Shown here piece after piece: positions 53,865 through 62,695 of a DNA stretch of 64,000 nt. The stretch spans positions 2,213,451 to 2,277,450 of the forward strand of contig NZ_CP100355.1 of the NCBI RefSeq assembly GCF_024204665.1, written 5' to 3'. A program made the position numbers and the translations under genes. The stretch is from Natronosalvus rutilus (lineage in GTDB: Archaea > Halobacteriota > Halobacteria > Halobacteriales > Natrialbaceae). Under the pieces are notes generated by a model. The model did no database searches. It had not been told where the DNA came from and was given only the letters and a program-made list of their open reading frames with translations. Positions within the stretch are counted from its first letter, which is position 1, and every line of letters starts with the position of its first letter.

Positions 53865-54443
53865 ATGATCGTAAATCTCGCCGCGGGAAAGCAGGTGTTC
53901 ACGAGCAACGCGTTCCTGGTCACCGGCGACCGGACCGTCCTCGTGGATACGGGAGCGAACTTCGACGTCGTCGAGGCGGTCCGCGAACACGTCGACGCAC
54001 TCGAGGCCGTCGTGCTCACTCACACCCACCCCGATCACGTCGGCAATCTCGAGGCCGTCACGACGGCATTCGATGTCGACGTCTGGGGGTTCGACCCGTC
54101 GGTCGACGGCATCGACCACGAACTCGGGGACGAGGTGGCGGTCGTCCTCGGCGACGACGAGTACGTCGCGTTGCACACGCCAGGCCATAAGGACGACCAC
54201 CTCTGTCTGTACGCACCCGAGGCAGGCGTGCTATTCGCTGGCGACCTGGTCTTCCAGAACGGCGCGTTCGGGCGAACCGACCTCCCGGAGGGCGATCGAT
54301 CGACGCTCGTCGACAGCATCGATCGGATCCTCGAGCGAATCGACCCCGACCTCGAGACGCTTCACGTCGGCCACGGGCCGAGCGTCACCGACGAGCCGTA
54401 CGAGCACGTCGAACTGGCGAGTCGCATGGCCAGGCAGGCCTGA
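53865..54443 (+). CDS. MBL-fold metallohydrolase
   Basis: 192 residues with the MBL motif THTHPDHVGN near 52-61, HTPGHKDDHLCLY, GDLVFQNGAFGR and the late VGHGPS. Resembles the glyoxalase-II/hydroxyacylglutathione hydrolase-like group; no rhodanese domain. Soluble, substrate not known. Confidence 0.9.
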   Translation: MIVNLAAGKQVFTSNAFLVTGDRTVLVDTGANFDVVEAVREHVDALEAVVLTHTHPDHVGNLEAVTTAFDVDVWGFDPSVDGIDHELGDEVAVVLGDDEYVALHTPGHKDDHLCLYAPEAGVLFAGDLVFQNGAFGRTDLPEGDRSTLVDSIDRILERIDPDLETLHVGHGPSVTDEPYEHVELASRMARQA

Positions 54444-54455
54444 CGCTCGCGTCGG

Positions 54456-54722
54456 TCAGGGTTTGAGGCCGTAGTAGCCCGGTTCGTCGTCGGTTCGCGG
54501 CTCGCCCACCACGAGGTCGTCCGCGTTGGTCATGATCCACGGAATCGCCCAGTCGAGGAGGATGTCCTCCGTCTCGCGGTCGATTTCTGCGTTCGGATCC
54601 AGCCCCTGCAAGAGTCGGGCGATTTCGTAGACGCTGTACATCTGGTCGGCCTCAAGGAGTTCCTCGGGCGTGTAGAAGTCACACGGCGGCAAGTTGTCAA
54701 ATTCGTCCTTTGGAACGGGCAT
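54456..54722 (-). CDS. DUF5827 family protein
   Basis: 88 residues. PVPKDEFDNLPPCDFYTPEELL and YEIARLLQGLDPNAEIDRETEDILLDWAIPWIM, then GEPRTDDEPGYYGLKP. This matches the conserved small haloarchaeal family DUF5827 as recalled. Function not known. Convergent with the MBL-fold gene. Confidence 0.8.
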   Translation of the reverse strand: MPVPKDEFDNLPPCDFYTPEELLEADQMYSVYEIARLLQGLDPNAEIDRETEDILLDWAIPWIMTNADDLVVGEPRTDDEPGYYGLKP

Positions 54723-54881
54723 ACCTCGACTAACGGGCCTCGCGGCTAAACGGTGTGGGTTTCGACGTTCGACGTTCGAGGCGCATCGCTCTTAGCGAGC
54801 CCCTCTATACGAGTCGCGACTCGCGTCGCTACTCGCTCACTGTCGGCGCCAAAAAAGTGCGATGGTGTACGGAATCGTCGC

Positions 54882-55484
54882 TTACTCGAAGTGGTCGAGG
54901 CACTTCTGGTACTCCTCGTCGACGGAGTCCCAGTTGACGACGTCGAAGAAGGCGTCGACGAAGCTGCCGCGGTCTGGGCCGTAGTCGTAGTAGTAGGAGT
55001 GTTCCCAGACGTCGAGCGCGAGGATGGGGTGTGCGCCCCAGAGCGCGCCCTGGTCGTGCTTGTCGACGGCGAGGTTGCGAAGCTGCTTCGAGACGGGATC
55101 GTAGACCAGCAACGCCCAGCCACCGGCGGCGCTCGCGGCGGCCTCGAACTCGCCCTTCCAGGCGTCGTAGGATCCGAAGTCCTCCTCGATGCGGTCGGCG
55201 AGGTCGCCCTCGGGTTCGCCGCCGCCGTTCGGGTCCATGTTCTCCCAGAACAGCGTGTGGAGGTAGTGACCACAGCCGTTGTGGGTGACGCTGCTAAGGG
55301 CACCGCCCGTAGAACCGTGGTCTCCGGATTCGCGGTTCTCCGAGAGCGTCTCCTCGGCGGAGTTCAGGCCGTTGACGTACCCCTGATGGTGGGTGTCGTG
55401 GTGCCAGGTCACGACCTGTTCGGAAATCGATGGCTCGAGTGCGTCGTAGTCGTACGGCAGTGGTGGCAGTTCGTGGTCAGTCAT
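54882..55484 (-). CDS. sod: Superoxide dismutase (Mn/Fe type)
   Basis: 200 residues. All four metal ligands are in place: HH near 31 (VTWHHDTHHQGYV), H in GCGHYLHTLFW, and DxWEH (LALDVWEHSYYYD). DPNGGGEPEG and SSAAGGWALLVYD-type segments are those of the haloarchaeal Mn-SOD. The start is ATG 55482-55484. Converts superoxide to O2 and H2O2 in the cytoplasm. Confidence 0.97.
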   Translation of the reverse strand: MTDHELPPLPYDYDALEPSISEQVVTWHHDTHHQGYVNGLNSAEETLSENRESGDHGSTGGALSSVTHNGCGHYLHTLFWENMDPNGGGEPEGDLADRIEEDFGSYDAWKGEFEAAASAAGGWALLVYDPVSKQLRNLAVDKHDQGALWGAHPILALDVWEHSYYYDYGPDRGSFVDAFFDVVNWDSVDEEYQKCLDHFE

Positions 55485-55613
55485 TGGTGAACACCGGTTG
55501 GGCAATCGACCGCTGACCTGTTAAACATTGAGGAGGGAAACGCTATCACACCTCACAATCTATCGGCTTCGCTGACCGTCACTGTCTCCGACGTATTGCC
55601 GCCGAGACTGGTA

Positions 55614-55979
55614 CTACTGGACCGATTCCTTGTGGTAGGCGTGCTCGAGCCACTCCTCGAGTGACGGCTGGGACCAGTACCTGACCGTCTGGCTCCGGGC
55701 ATCGTGGTCGACCACGCCAGCGTCTTCGAGTTTTGGAAGGTGAACGTGTCTGAGTCCAGCGGCAATCTCGGACCGTCCGTCCGCCGAACAGTCGCTTCGG
55801 TCGTCGTTGGTATGAACGTAGTCGGCAATCTCGTCGACCGACGCGACGCCGTCCGATTGCTCGGAGAGGTAATAGAGCGCCTGGCGGCGACGACGACTCG
55901 CGAGCAGTTCAAAAACCAGGTCCAGTGAGGGCGCTGTATAACATGCTCGGGCCGTGGATCCCTTCTCCCTGTTACTCAT
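55614..55979 (-). CDS. DUF7344 winged-helix protein
   Basis: 121 residues: LDLVFELLASRRRRQALYYLSEQSDGVASVDEIADYV and GLRHVHLPKLEDAGVVDHDARSQTVRYWSQPSLEEWLEHA. The DUF7344 plan of small haloarchaeal regulators. The promoter side (55986-56050) is rich in A/T, with an TTATACT-like box further up. Confidence 0.85.
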   Translation of the reverse strand: MSNREKGSTARACYTAPSLDLVFELLASRRRRQALYYLSEQSDGVASVDEIADYVHTNDDRSDCSADGRSEIAAGLRHVHLPKLEDAGVVDHDARSQTVRYWSQPSLEEWLEHAYHKESVQ

Positions 55980-56194
55980 TTGCAAACCACCTACCGTAAC
56001 TTAACATTCGAAACCACCACCCACTTATACTGGTGGGTACACATTAGATGTTACGTCTCTCCGAATACGTACCTGTATTTCTTCTTATGCGTACTCGAGA
56101 TGGGAAAATTCGCTGGTCGTCGTGCGGATCGTTCCGTTCGACGATGGTTAGATCTCGGTCGAATCCCGGATTGGAACCCGATACCCGCGTCGAG

Positions 56195-56659
56195 TTATTC
56201 GTAGAGCCAGGACGCGTCGTGCTGGTCGTAGTCGATCAGTTCGTCCTCGTCGAAGTGGATCGCGATTTCGCGCTCGTTCGCGCCTTCGTCCTCGTGATCT
56301 GCCGCGTGGACGACGTTACGACCGAGGTCCAGCGCGTAGTCGCCGCGGATGGTTCCGGGAGCGGCCTCAAGCGGATCGGTCGCGCCAATCATCTGGCGGA
56401 CCTGCCGCGTGGCGTCCTGACCCTCCCAGACCATCGGGACGACGGGTCCCGCGGTGATGAACTCGATGAGCCCGTCGAAGAACGGCTTGTCCTCGTGTTC
56501 GGCGTAGTGCTCTTTGGCCCGCTCTTCGGGCATGTTGATCACTTTGATGCCGACGAGTTTGAGGCCGCGGTCCTCGAGTCGAGAGACGACTTCGCCCACG
56601 AGTCCGCGAGCGAAGGCGTCGGGTTTGACCATGACGAAGGTGCGTTCGTGGTCGCTCAC
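56195..56659 (-). CDS. ndk: Nucleoside diphosphate kinase
   Basis: 154 residues. The active site is [18 protein letters not shown] (usual NxxHGSDxxxSAxREI, here the active His is kept in HAAD). [17 protein letters not shown] opens the fold. It makes NTPs from NDPs. The start is a GTG (56657-56659) overlapping the L24e stop TGA by 4 bp. Fourth gene of the ribosomal operon, as in other archaea. Confidence 0.95.
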   Translation of the reverse strand: MSDHERTFVMVKPDAFARGLVGEVVSRLEDRGLKLVGIKVINMPEERAKEHYAEHEDKPFFDGLIEFITAGPVVPMVWEGQDATRQVRQMIGATDPLEAAPGTIRGDYALDLGRNVVHAADHEDEGANEREIAIHFDEDELIDYDQHDASWLYE

Positions 56660-57078
56660 GCTTCTTCACCTTCTTCGGCTTCGGCTTCCCCCTCGGCCTC
56701 GGATTCGGATTCGGATTCCTCTTCGGTCTCCTCGCCCGTTTCGGAGTCGTCCTCGGCTTCCGCGTCGTCGTCGGCGGGTTCGGTGTCCTCGTCAACTTCG
56801 TCTTCGCCCTCCTCGACGAGATCCTCGTCTTCTTCGGCTTCAGCCTCCTGGTCGGGTTCCGTAGACTCGTCCGCCGACGTGTCGACCTGGGTTGGACCCT
56901 TGCCGCGACGGCCCTCCTCGGTCCACTCGAGGTCGCGCGGTTCGCGACCGAGCTTGTAGTTTTTCTCCGCCTTCGAGTCGACGAAGTGGAGCACGGTACC
57001 GTCGGTGCGAACGTACATGATGCCCGTGCCGGGCTCGATCTCTTCGCCCGTGTAGTCGCAGGTTCGCTTCTCGACCAT
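56656..57078 (-). CDS. rpl24e: Ribosomal protein L24e with long acidic tail
   Basis: 140 residues. The first 60 are the L24e zinc-ribbon domain: [48 protein letters not shown]. The second half is an acidic tail of about 75 residues, almost all E, D, S, T and A. Haloarchaeal L24e is normally about 60-70 residues, as I recall. The start codon shares its A with the stop of S28e (TAATG). Confidence 0.93.
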   Translation of the reverse strand: MVEKRTCDYTGEEIEPGTGIMYVRTDGTVLHFVDSKAEKNYKLGREPRDLEWTEEGRRGKGPTQVDTSADESTEPDQEAEAEEDEDLVEEGEDEVDEDTEPADDDAEAEDDSETGEETEEESESESEAEGEAEAEEGEEA

Positions 57079-57302
57079 TATTGTCCTCCGATGGAGTCGG
57101 CCTCGCGGGCGGTCTCACGTAGCTGGAGGATGTCCCCCTCGCGGACCGGCCCGAGGCAGTTTCGGGTGATGATGCGTCCCTGGTTCTCGCCCTCCTTGAT
57201 CCGGCACTTGACCTGCATGGCTTCGCCGTGCATGCCAGTCTTGCCGACGATCTCGATGACCTCGGCGGGCGTTGACCCGTTTTCTGCTTCTTCAGCACTC
57301 AT
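57078..57302 (-). CDS. rps28e: Ribosomal protein S28e
   Basis: 74 residues: [57 protein letters not shown], the full S28e OB-like sequence. It lies between L7Ae (11 bp upstream) and L24e (TAATG overlap). Confidence 0.97.
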   Translation of the reverse strand: MSAEEAENGSTPAEVIEIVGKTGMHGEAMQVKCRIKEGENQGRIITRNCLGPVREGDILQLRETAREADSIGGQ

Positions 57303-57313
57303 CTGTGGTCACC

Positions 57314-57676
57314 TCAGTCGAGGTCCTCGACCTTTCCGGCGATGTCTTCGACGTCGCTCGACGCCTCGCCGGCGTCGACGATCGCCGCGGCCGCGGAGCC
57401 GACCTCGAGGCCGGCAGCGTGACCGACGTCGTCCTGGGTCTCGACGAAGACGACCGGGATGCCCTTCTCGTCGGCGAGTTCGGGGAGGTGCATCACGATC
57501 TCCTCTGGCGAGACGTCCTCGGCGACGTAGACGAGCTCGGCGTTGCCGCGCTCGATGGCCTTGGTCGTTTCGTTGGTTCCTTTCTTTACACTGCCTGTGT
57601 CTCGAGCGACCTCGAGCGCCTCGAGGGCGTCGTCGGCGAGGTCGGCTGGGATGTCTGTGGTTACGTAGACTGCCAT
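57314..57676 (-). CDS. rpl7ae: Ribosomal protein L7Ae
   Basis: 120 residues. [52 protein letters not shown] is the kink-turn-binding core. It belongs to the large subunit and also to box C/D and H/ACA RNPs and RNase P in archaea. ATG at 57674-57676 heads the operon, with upstream leader of about 160 bp to 57838 where a further, false in-frame extension exists. Confidence 0.97.
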   Translation of the reverse strand: MAVYVTTDIPADLADDALEALEVARDTGSVKKGTNETTKAIERGNAELVYVAEDVSPEEIVMHLPELADEKGIPVVFVETQDDVGHAAGLEVGSAAAAIVDAGEASSDVEDIAGKVEDLD

Positions 57677-58017
57677 TGGTTGTTCACCTCTCCTACGCGC
57701 GGGCTCGCACTCCCCTGCCGTCCGGGGCTGGGCCCGGGCCGGGTTCGTCCGGCGAAAGTCCTGTGAGGCTAGGAGTATCATCAACCCCGCGTAGGGTGTA
57801 CTTCCCAGTAACGGTGCCCCCCTTAAAAGCGTGTTCAAACGAACGGAGGCGTGGGAAACCGTTGCACGGGAGGAAGGCTGGCCGACGGCTCACGGTCGCC
57901 TTCGTCGCTACCAACGACCACTCGCCTGGAGGGAACGTGAGCGAGAGTCAGTCGACAGTAACTCGTGGGTGAGTGCCAGCCGACAGTAACTTACGATCAC
58001 CTATCCGATGAGTCCAC

Positions 58018-60348
58018 ATGAACGTCGCCGCGCACGCTCGAGCCCTCCGCGAGGAGGCCGCCTCGGTCGACGAGCGTCGTGGCCTGGTGCTCGCGGGCGA
58101 CCGCGAGCGGGGGTACGAGGTACTGGCGACCGTCCTCGAGTCCCTCGACGTCCCGATTTCACAGACGACGCTGGTCGGCCCAGAGGATCGACTCCGCTGT
58201 GAACACCGGACCCAGTCCGAAGCCGGAGCGCTCCTGGGCACGACCCGGGAGGTCGTCGTCCTCGACGCTCACGACACCCTCGAGCCGAACGCGCTGGGGA
58301 AACTCGTGGGAACGATCGACGCCGGAGGACTCTTGATCCTGCTGACGCCGTCGCTCGAAGAGTGGCCCGACGAGCGAGGTTCGTTCGAGCGATCGATGGC
58401 CGTTCCCCCGTTCGAACTCGAGGACGTGACCGGACGCTTTCGAGCGCGGCTCGTCGAGACGCTTCGCGTCCACCGCGGGATCGCAATCGTGGACGTCGAC
58501 GACGACCGCCTCGAGGACGACGGACTGACGCACCCGGCTCCCCGTCTCGTGTACCGCGGCGAACAGGTCCAGACGAACGACGTGGTCGCCAGGGCCGATG
58601 TCGTAGACGCAGAGGCCCACGACGACCGACGGACACGACACTTCCTGCAGGACGCATACGACGCCTGTTACACTGACGACCAGCGAACAGCACTCGAGAC
58701 CCTCGAGCGCCTTCGCTCTCCCAAGAACGCGGTCGTCCTCGAGGCTGACCGCGGCCGCGGCAAGTCGAGCGCGATCGGACTGGCTGCCGGCTGTTTCGCC
58801 GCCGCGGGCGATCACGTCCTGGTTACCGCGCCCGCCTGGGCGAACGCGGCCGAAGCCTTCGCCCGGGCGAGTGAGTTGCTCGAGGGGTGCGGCGACCTCG
58901 AGGGAGGCTCCGATCGGAACGGGCGGCGTCTGCGGACAGTCGACGGCGGAACCATCGAGTACGCCCCGCCGCTCGAGGCCGTCTCCCGCGCCGAAACTGC
59001 CGACGTCGTGCTGGTCGACGAGGCCGCCGCTCTCTCGGTGACGGTACTCGAGTCGCTGCTAGCCGCCGATCGAATCGCGTTCGCGACGACGATCCACGGC
59101 TACGAGGGGGCTGGCCGTGGATTCTCGGTTCGTTTCCGGGATCGACTCGAGGCGAGCGACCACGACGTCTCCGAGTACGTCCTCCAGGAGCCGATCCGGT
59201 ACGCCGCCGGCGACCCGCTCGAGGTCTGGTCGTTTCGAGCGATGTTGCTCGATGCCAGCCCACCGGTTGCCCCGCTTATCGAGGACGCGACTCCGGAGTC
59301 GGTCGAGTATCGTCGCCTCGAACCCGATGCCCTCCTCGAAGACGAGTCGCTCCTCCGGGAGGTCGTCGGTCTGCTCGTGCTCGCTCACTACCGAACCGAG
59401 CCGAACGACCTCGCCCGGCTGCTCGACGCGCCGAACCTCGAGACGCGGGCCCTGCTCCAGGACAGTCACGTCGTCAGTGTCACCCTGCTGGCACGGGAGG
59501 GAAACCTCTCGGAAGCGGACCGAGCGCGGATGTACGAGGGCGGGCGCATCCGCGGGAACATGATCCCCGATATCCTGACGAGTCACGTGCGCGACGAGTC
59601 GGCGGGTGAGGCTTCCGGGATTCGCGTGGTCCGCATCGCGACCCACCACGCGCGGCGTGAACGGGGGCTCGGCTCACACCTCCTGGAGCGCATCCGGGAG
59701 GAGTTCGACGGGGCGGTCGACTGGCTGGGCACCGGGTTCGGCGCGACGCCCGACCTCGTCTCGTTCTGGCGGGCAAACGGCTACCGGACGATCCACCTGT
59801 CGACGACTCGCAACGACACCAGCGGGGAGTACTCGGCGATCATGATCACGCCGTTGAGCGAAGCAGGGGAGGCTCTGCTCGAGCGCCACGCGACTCGCTT
59901 CGCCAGGCGCTTGCCGCGAGTGCTCTCCGACACTCTACACGACCTCGATCCTGACGTGGTTCGGGCCGTTACCAGATCGATCGGGACCGAATACGCGCCT
60001 CCGCTCGAGCTATCGTCCCACGAGTGGCGGGTCGTCGCCGGCGCGGCGTACGGCCCTGGCCTATACGACGTCGATCCAGGACCGTTCAGGCGACTGGTGA
60101 TCTCGGCACTGATCGGGCGACCGCCAGAACTCGCGGACGCGCTCACCACGCGTCAGGTACAGTTACTCGTCCGGCGCGTCCTCCAGGCTCACACCTGGGA
60201 CGACGTGGCGGCAGACCTCGAGTTCCATTCCCCGCGCCAGTGCATGCGGGCGTTCGGGTCGGCGCTGCAACCGCTAGTCGATCACTACGGAACGGCGGCC
60301 GCGCAAGCGGTTCGCGAGCGGTTTCTCGACGACGAGTCATGCGAGTAA
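58018..60348 (+). CDS. tmcA: tRNA(Met) cytidine acetyltransferase TmcA
   Basis: 776 residues, typical length. Order: DUF1726 N-terminal part, helicase-like ATPase with Walker A LEADRGRGKSSAIG (near 240-253) and Walker B-type VVLVDEAAAL, then the GNAT domain (RVVRIATHHARRERGLGSHLLERI, near 535) and a C-terminal tRNA-binding part. It makes N4-acetylcytidine in RNA using ATP and acetyl-CoA. Confidence 0.95.
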   Translation: MNVAAHARALREEAASVDERRGLVLAGDRERGYEVLATVLESLDVPISQTTLVGPEDRLRCEHRTQSEAGALLGTTREVVVLDAHDTLEPNALGKLVGTIDAGGLLILLTPSLEEWPDERGSFERSMAVPPFELEDVTGRFRARLVETLRVHRGIAIVDVDDDRLEDDGLTHPAPRLVYRGEQVQTNDVVARADVVDAEAHDDRRTRHFLQDAYDACYTDDQRTALETLERLRSPKNAVVLEADRGRGKSSAIGLAAGCFAAAGDHVLVTAPAWANAAEAFARASELLEGCGDLEGGSDRNGRRLRTVDGGTIEYAPPLEAVSRAETADVVLVDEAAALSVTVLESLLAADRIAFATTIHGYEGAGRGFSVRFRDRLEASDHDVSEYVLQEPIRYAAGDPLEVWSFRAMLLDASPPVAPLIEDATPESVEYRRLEPDALLEDESLLREVVGLLVLAHYRTEPNDLARLLDAPNLETRALLQDSHVVSVTLLAREGNLSEADRARMYEGGRIRGNMIPDILTSHVRDESAGEASGIRVVRIATHHARRERGLGSHLLERIREEFDGAVDWLGTGFGATPDLVSFWRANGYRTIHLSTTRNDTSGEYSAIMITPLSEAGEALLERHATRFARRLPRVLSDTLHDLDPDVVRAVTRSIGTEYAPPLELSSHEWRVVAGAAYGPGLYDVDPGPFRRLVISALIGRPPELADALTTRQVQLLVRRVLQAHTWDDVAADLEFHSPRQCMRAFGSALQPLVDHYGTAAAQAVRERFLDDESCE

Positions 60349-60407
60349 CCTGGCGATCCCATCCAGCAGTGAGAACTGGCCGCAGTCGCTTCGGTCGATA
60401 CGCGATT

Positions 60408-61007
60408 CTATGCGTCGAGGAGTTCGGCGACGGCCACTTTCCTGGACGTTCGACTCGTTACCAGGACGAACGTCTCCACCCACACGCTCTCACCAGGTTC
60501 GATTCGAAGCGCTGGGATATCTCCGAACACGTCGGCAACGGCCGCTCGTGCCGCATCTGTCTCGGGAAGACGGAGAACCGTCTCCTCGAGCCGACATTCC
60601 GAAACGTCGCCGAGATCTGCGACCCCCTCGCCGTCCGAAGGGTGGACTTCGACGCGAAACTCCCACGGCGTCATCACGAACGTTCGCCGTTCGTTTCGAC
60701 GGACTGACCAACCTCGCGATTCCGAGCGCTCGAGCGCCGCTTCGAAATCGGGCACGATCAGACCGAGGTGGTCGAAGTGCGGACGACGGCCGGGGGCGAG
60801 TGTAACGTTCACGCCGCCTCGCTGGTGGACCTGGAGTTTGAATCGAAACCCTTCGGGAATTTCGTCGGTCGGCCCGAGGGAAACGCCCTCGCCCCGGACG
60901 CTCCCGAACCGCTGATCGAGTGGGAGACCGGCCCGCTCGAGGCGGTTTGCGGCTTCGCCGACGGACGGAGTGTTGAAATGGAGGTGAAAGAGCGTCGATT
61001 GCGGCAT
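60408..61007 (-). CDS. VOC/glyoxalase-like fold protein
   Basis: 199 residues. FHLHFNTPSVGEAANRLERAGLPLDQRFG and HFDHLGLIVPDFEAALERSESRGWSVRR show two betaalphabetabetabeta modules of the VOC fold; a His and Glu pattern for metal is partial. A C-terminal extension of about 60 residues follows. Role unknown. Confidence 0.75.
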   Translation of the reverse strand: MPQSTLFHLHFNTPSVGEAANRLERAGLPLDQRFGSVRGEGVSLGPTDEIPEGFRFKLQVHQRGGVNVTLAPGRRPHFDHLGLIVPDFEAALERSESRGWSVRRNERRTFVMTPWEFRVEVHPSDGEGVADLGDVSECRLEETVLRLPETDAARAAVADVFGDIPALRIEPGESVWVETFVLVTSRTSRKVAVAELLDA

Positions 61008-61100
61008 ACGCGAGAGGTAGGACGTGACCGTGATAACGATACGGATGTATCGACCGGTAACCCGTCGTAGACGACGCTTCGGGAGAGCGGCGACCCGAAT

Positions 61101-62546
61101 TCACCGACGGCGGTCGGCGATCGACTCCTCGCTCGTTTCGGCAGCCACGAGTTCGTAGAGGATCGCCCGCCCGCCGTCGTCCTTCGGGCGCAGGATTCGA
61201 CCGAGTCGCTGAGTGAACTCCCGCTCGCTCCCGCTGCCCGAGAGGACCACCGCGACCGACGCGTCAGGCACGTCGACGCCCTCGTCTAGGACGTTCGAGG
61301 TCACGACGCGGGAGTAGGTCCCGTCGCGAAAGCGCTCGAGGATCTCGCGGCGCTCGGCGGTACCGGTCTGGTGGGTGATCACCGGGATCAGAAATCGCTC
61401 GCCGACCTCGTAGGCGAGGTCGTTGTAGGCCGTGAAGACGATCGTCCGCTCGCCACGGTGCGTCTCGAGCACCTCCGCGAGGGCCTCGATCTTTCCCTCG
61501 GCGCCGAGCATGATCTCGCGAGCGCGCTGGCGGGCCAAGAGCGCCTCCCGCGCAGCCGGGTCGCTCCCCGAGCGCTTGACGAGTTCCTGGTAGTCCGACC
61601 CTGACTGCATCCGGATGTTCGAGCGCGCGAGGTAGTCGGTGAAGGTTCCCTGGTGGCGCTCGTAGTTCTCGCGCTCGCGCTCCGTGAGTTCGATCTTCCG
61701 CCGTTTCACGTCGTAGGGGGCCAGGTGTTCGCCCGCGAGGTCGTCGGGCGAGAGTCGGTGAACGACGGGACCGACGAGTTCTTCGATCACCTCGTGGGCA
61801 TCGTCGGGCCGCTCGAACGTCGCGGTCAGTCCTAGCCTAGCCGGTGCGGCCAGTAGCCGGGCGATCTGGCGGTAGCCCTCGCCGCCGAGGTGGTGGACCT
61901 CGTCGAAGACGACGAACCCGAACCGGTCGCCGACCGCGTCGGCTTTCAGGTACGCCGAGTCGTACGTCGAGACGGTCAGCGCCTCGAGTCGCTGCTCGCC
62001 GCCACCGAATCGGCCGACAGGCACGTCGAACTCCGCCTCGAGTTCTGTCGCCCACTGCTCGAGCAGGTCGATCGTCGGGACGACGACCAGCGTCGGGACT
62101 GCGAGGCGCTCGATGGCCTCGATGGCGATGACGGTCTTCCCGCTGCCGGTCGGGAGTTCGAGGACGCCCGCGGGCGCCGGGTGGGACGGGCCGCCGTCGG
62201 CGAACGACAGACCCTCCCAGCGGTCCGTCTCGAACCAGCGCTCGAGGGCCGTCCGCTGGTAGGATCGAAGTTCGTACTCGGAGGCAAGCCCCTCGGGCAA
62301 GCCGTTAGCCGTTGCGAGAACGCCGTCCTGGACCGATTCGTAGCGTCGGGCGAGCGCCGCTCGAAGTGGAGTGTAGTGGACGGCCTCGGTTCGCAGGGTG
62401 TCCGAGCGCGGGTCGAACTCGAGTTCGACGGTGGCCAGTGTGGCGTCCTTGAGGAGCGCCTCGGCTCCTGTCTCGGGCGCCTCGATCCGGATCGTCCCGT
62501 CCTCGTACCGGAGACGGATCGACGACGGGGAGCCAACGGGTGACAT
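61101..62546 (-). CDS. XPB/Rad25-like superfamily 2 DNA helicase
   Basis: 481 residues. Walker A LELPTGSGKT (near 130), DEVHHLGG (Walker B, near 216), motif III GLTATFERPDD, and motif VI QRLGRILRPKDDG. The archaeal XPB family assists DNA repair, often with the nuclease Bax1. No Bax1 gene adjoins it here. The N-terminal damage-recognition-type domain is present. Confidence 0.9.
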   Translation of the reverse strand: MSPVGSPSSIRLRYEDGTIRIEAPETGAEALLKDATLATVELEFDPRSDTLRTEAVHYTPLRAALARRYESVQDGVLATANGLPEGLASEYELRSYQRTALERWFETDRWEGLSFADGGPSHPAPAGVLELPTGSGKTVIAIEAIERLAVPTLVVVPTIDLLEQWATELEAEFDVPVGRFGGGEQRLEALTVSTYDSAYLKADAVGDRFGFVVFDEVHHLGGEGYRQIARLLAAPARLGLTATFERPDDAHEVIEELVGPVVHRLSPDDLAGEHLAPYDVKRRKIELTERERENYERHQGTFTDYLARSNIRMQSGSDYQELVKRSGSDPAAREALLARQRAREIMLGAEGKIEALAEVLETHRGERTIVFTAYNDLAYEVGERFLIPVITHQTGTAERREILERFRDGTYSRVVTSNVLDEGVDVPDASVAVVLSGSGSEREFTQRLGRILRPKDDGGRAILYELVAAETSEESIADRRR

Positions 62547-62665
62547 CGACTACCGACAGTCGGGACGACGAGTACATAATTCCCGTGTTCGTTCACGACG
62601 GCTCTGCTGACTCGAGTGATCGACTTGTGGTCCAGAGAATGGAAACGAGAACGCATACCTCAACC

Positions 62666-62674
62666 CTTTTATTA
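62666..62674 (+). promoter_or_regulatory. TATA-like box of grpE
   Basis: CTTTTATTA sits 22-30 bp before the ATG at 62696, the expected place for a leaderless or near-leaderless start. Confidence 0.45.
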
Positions 62675-62695
62675 CCGCTGTGCCTTGTCTGGGAC

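Noticed and set aside
56367-56864. Ser/Arg-rich frames over the ndk and L24e region
   Set aside because: Shadows of the acidic tail of L24e; repetitive composition is a mirror of the GAG/GAC codons.
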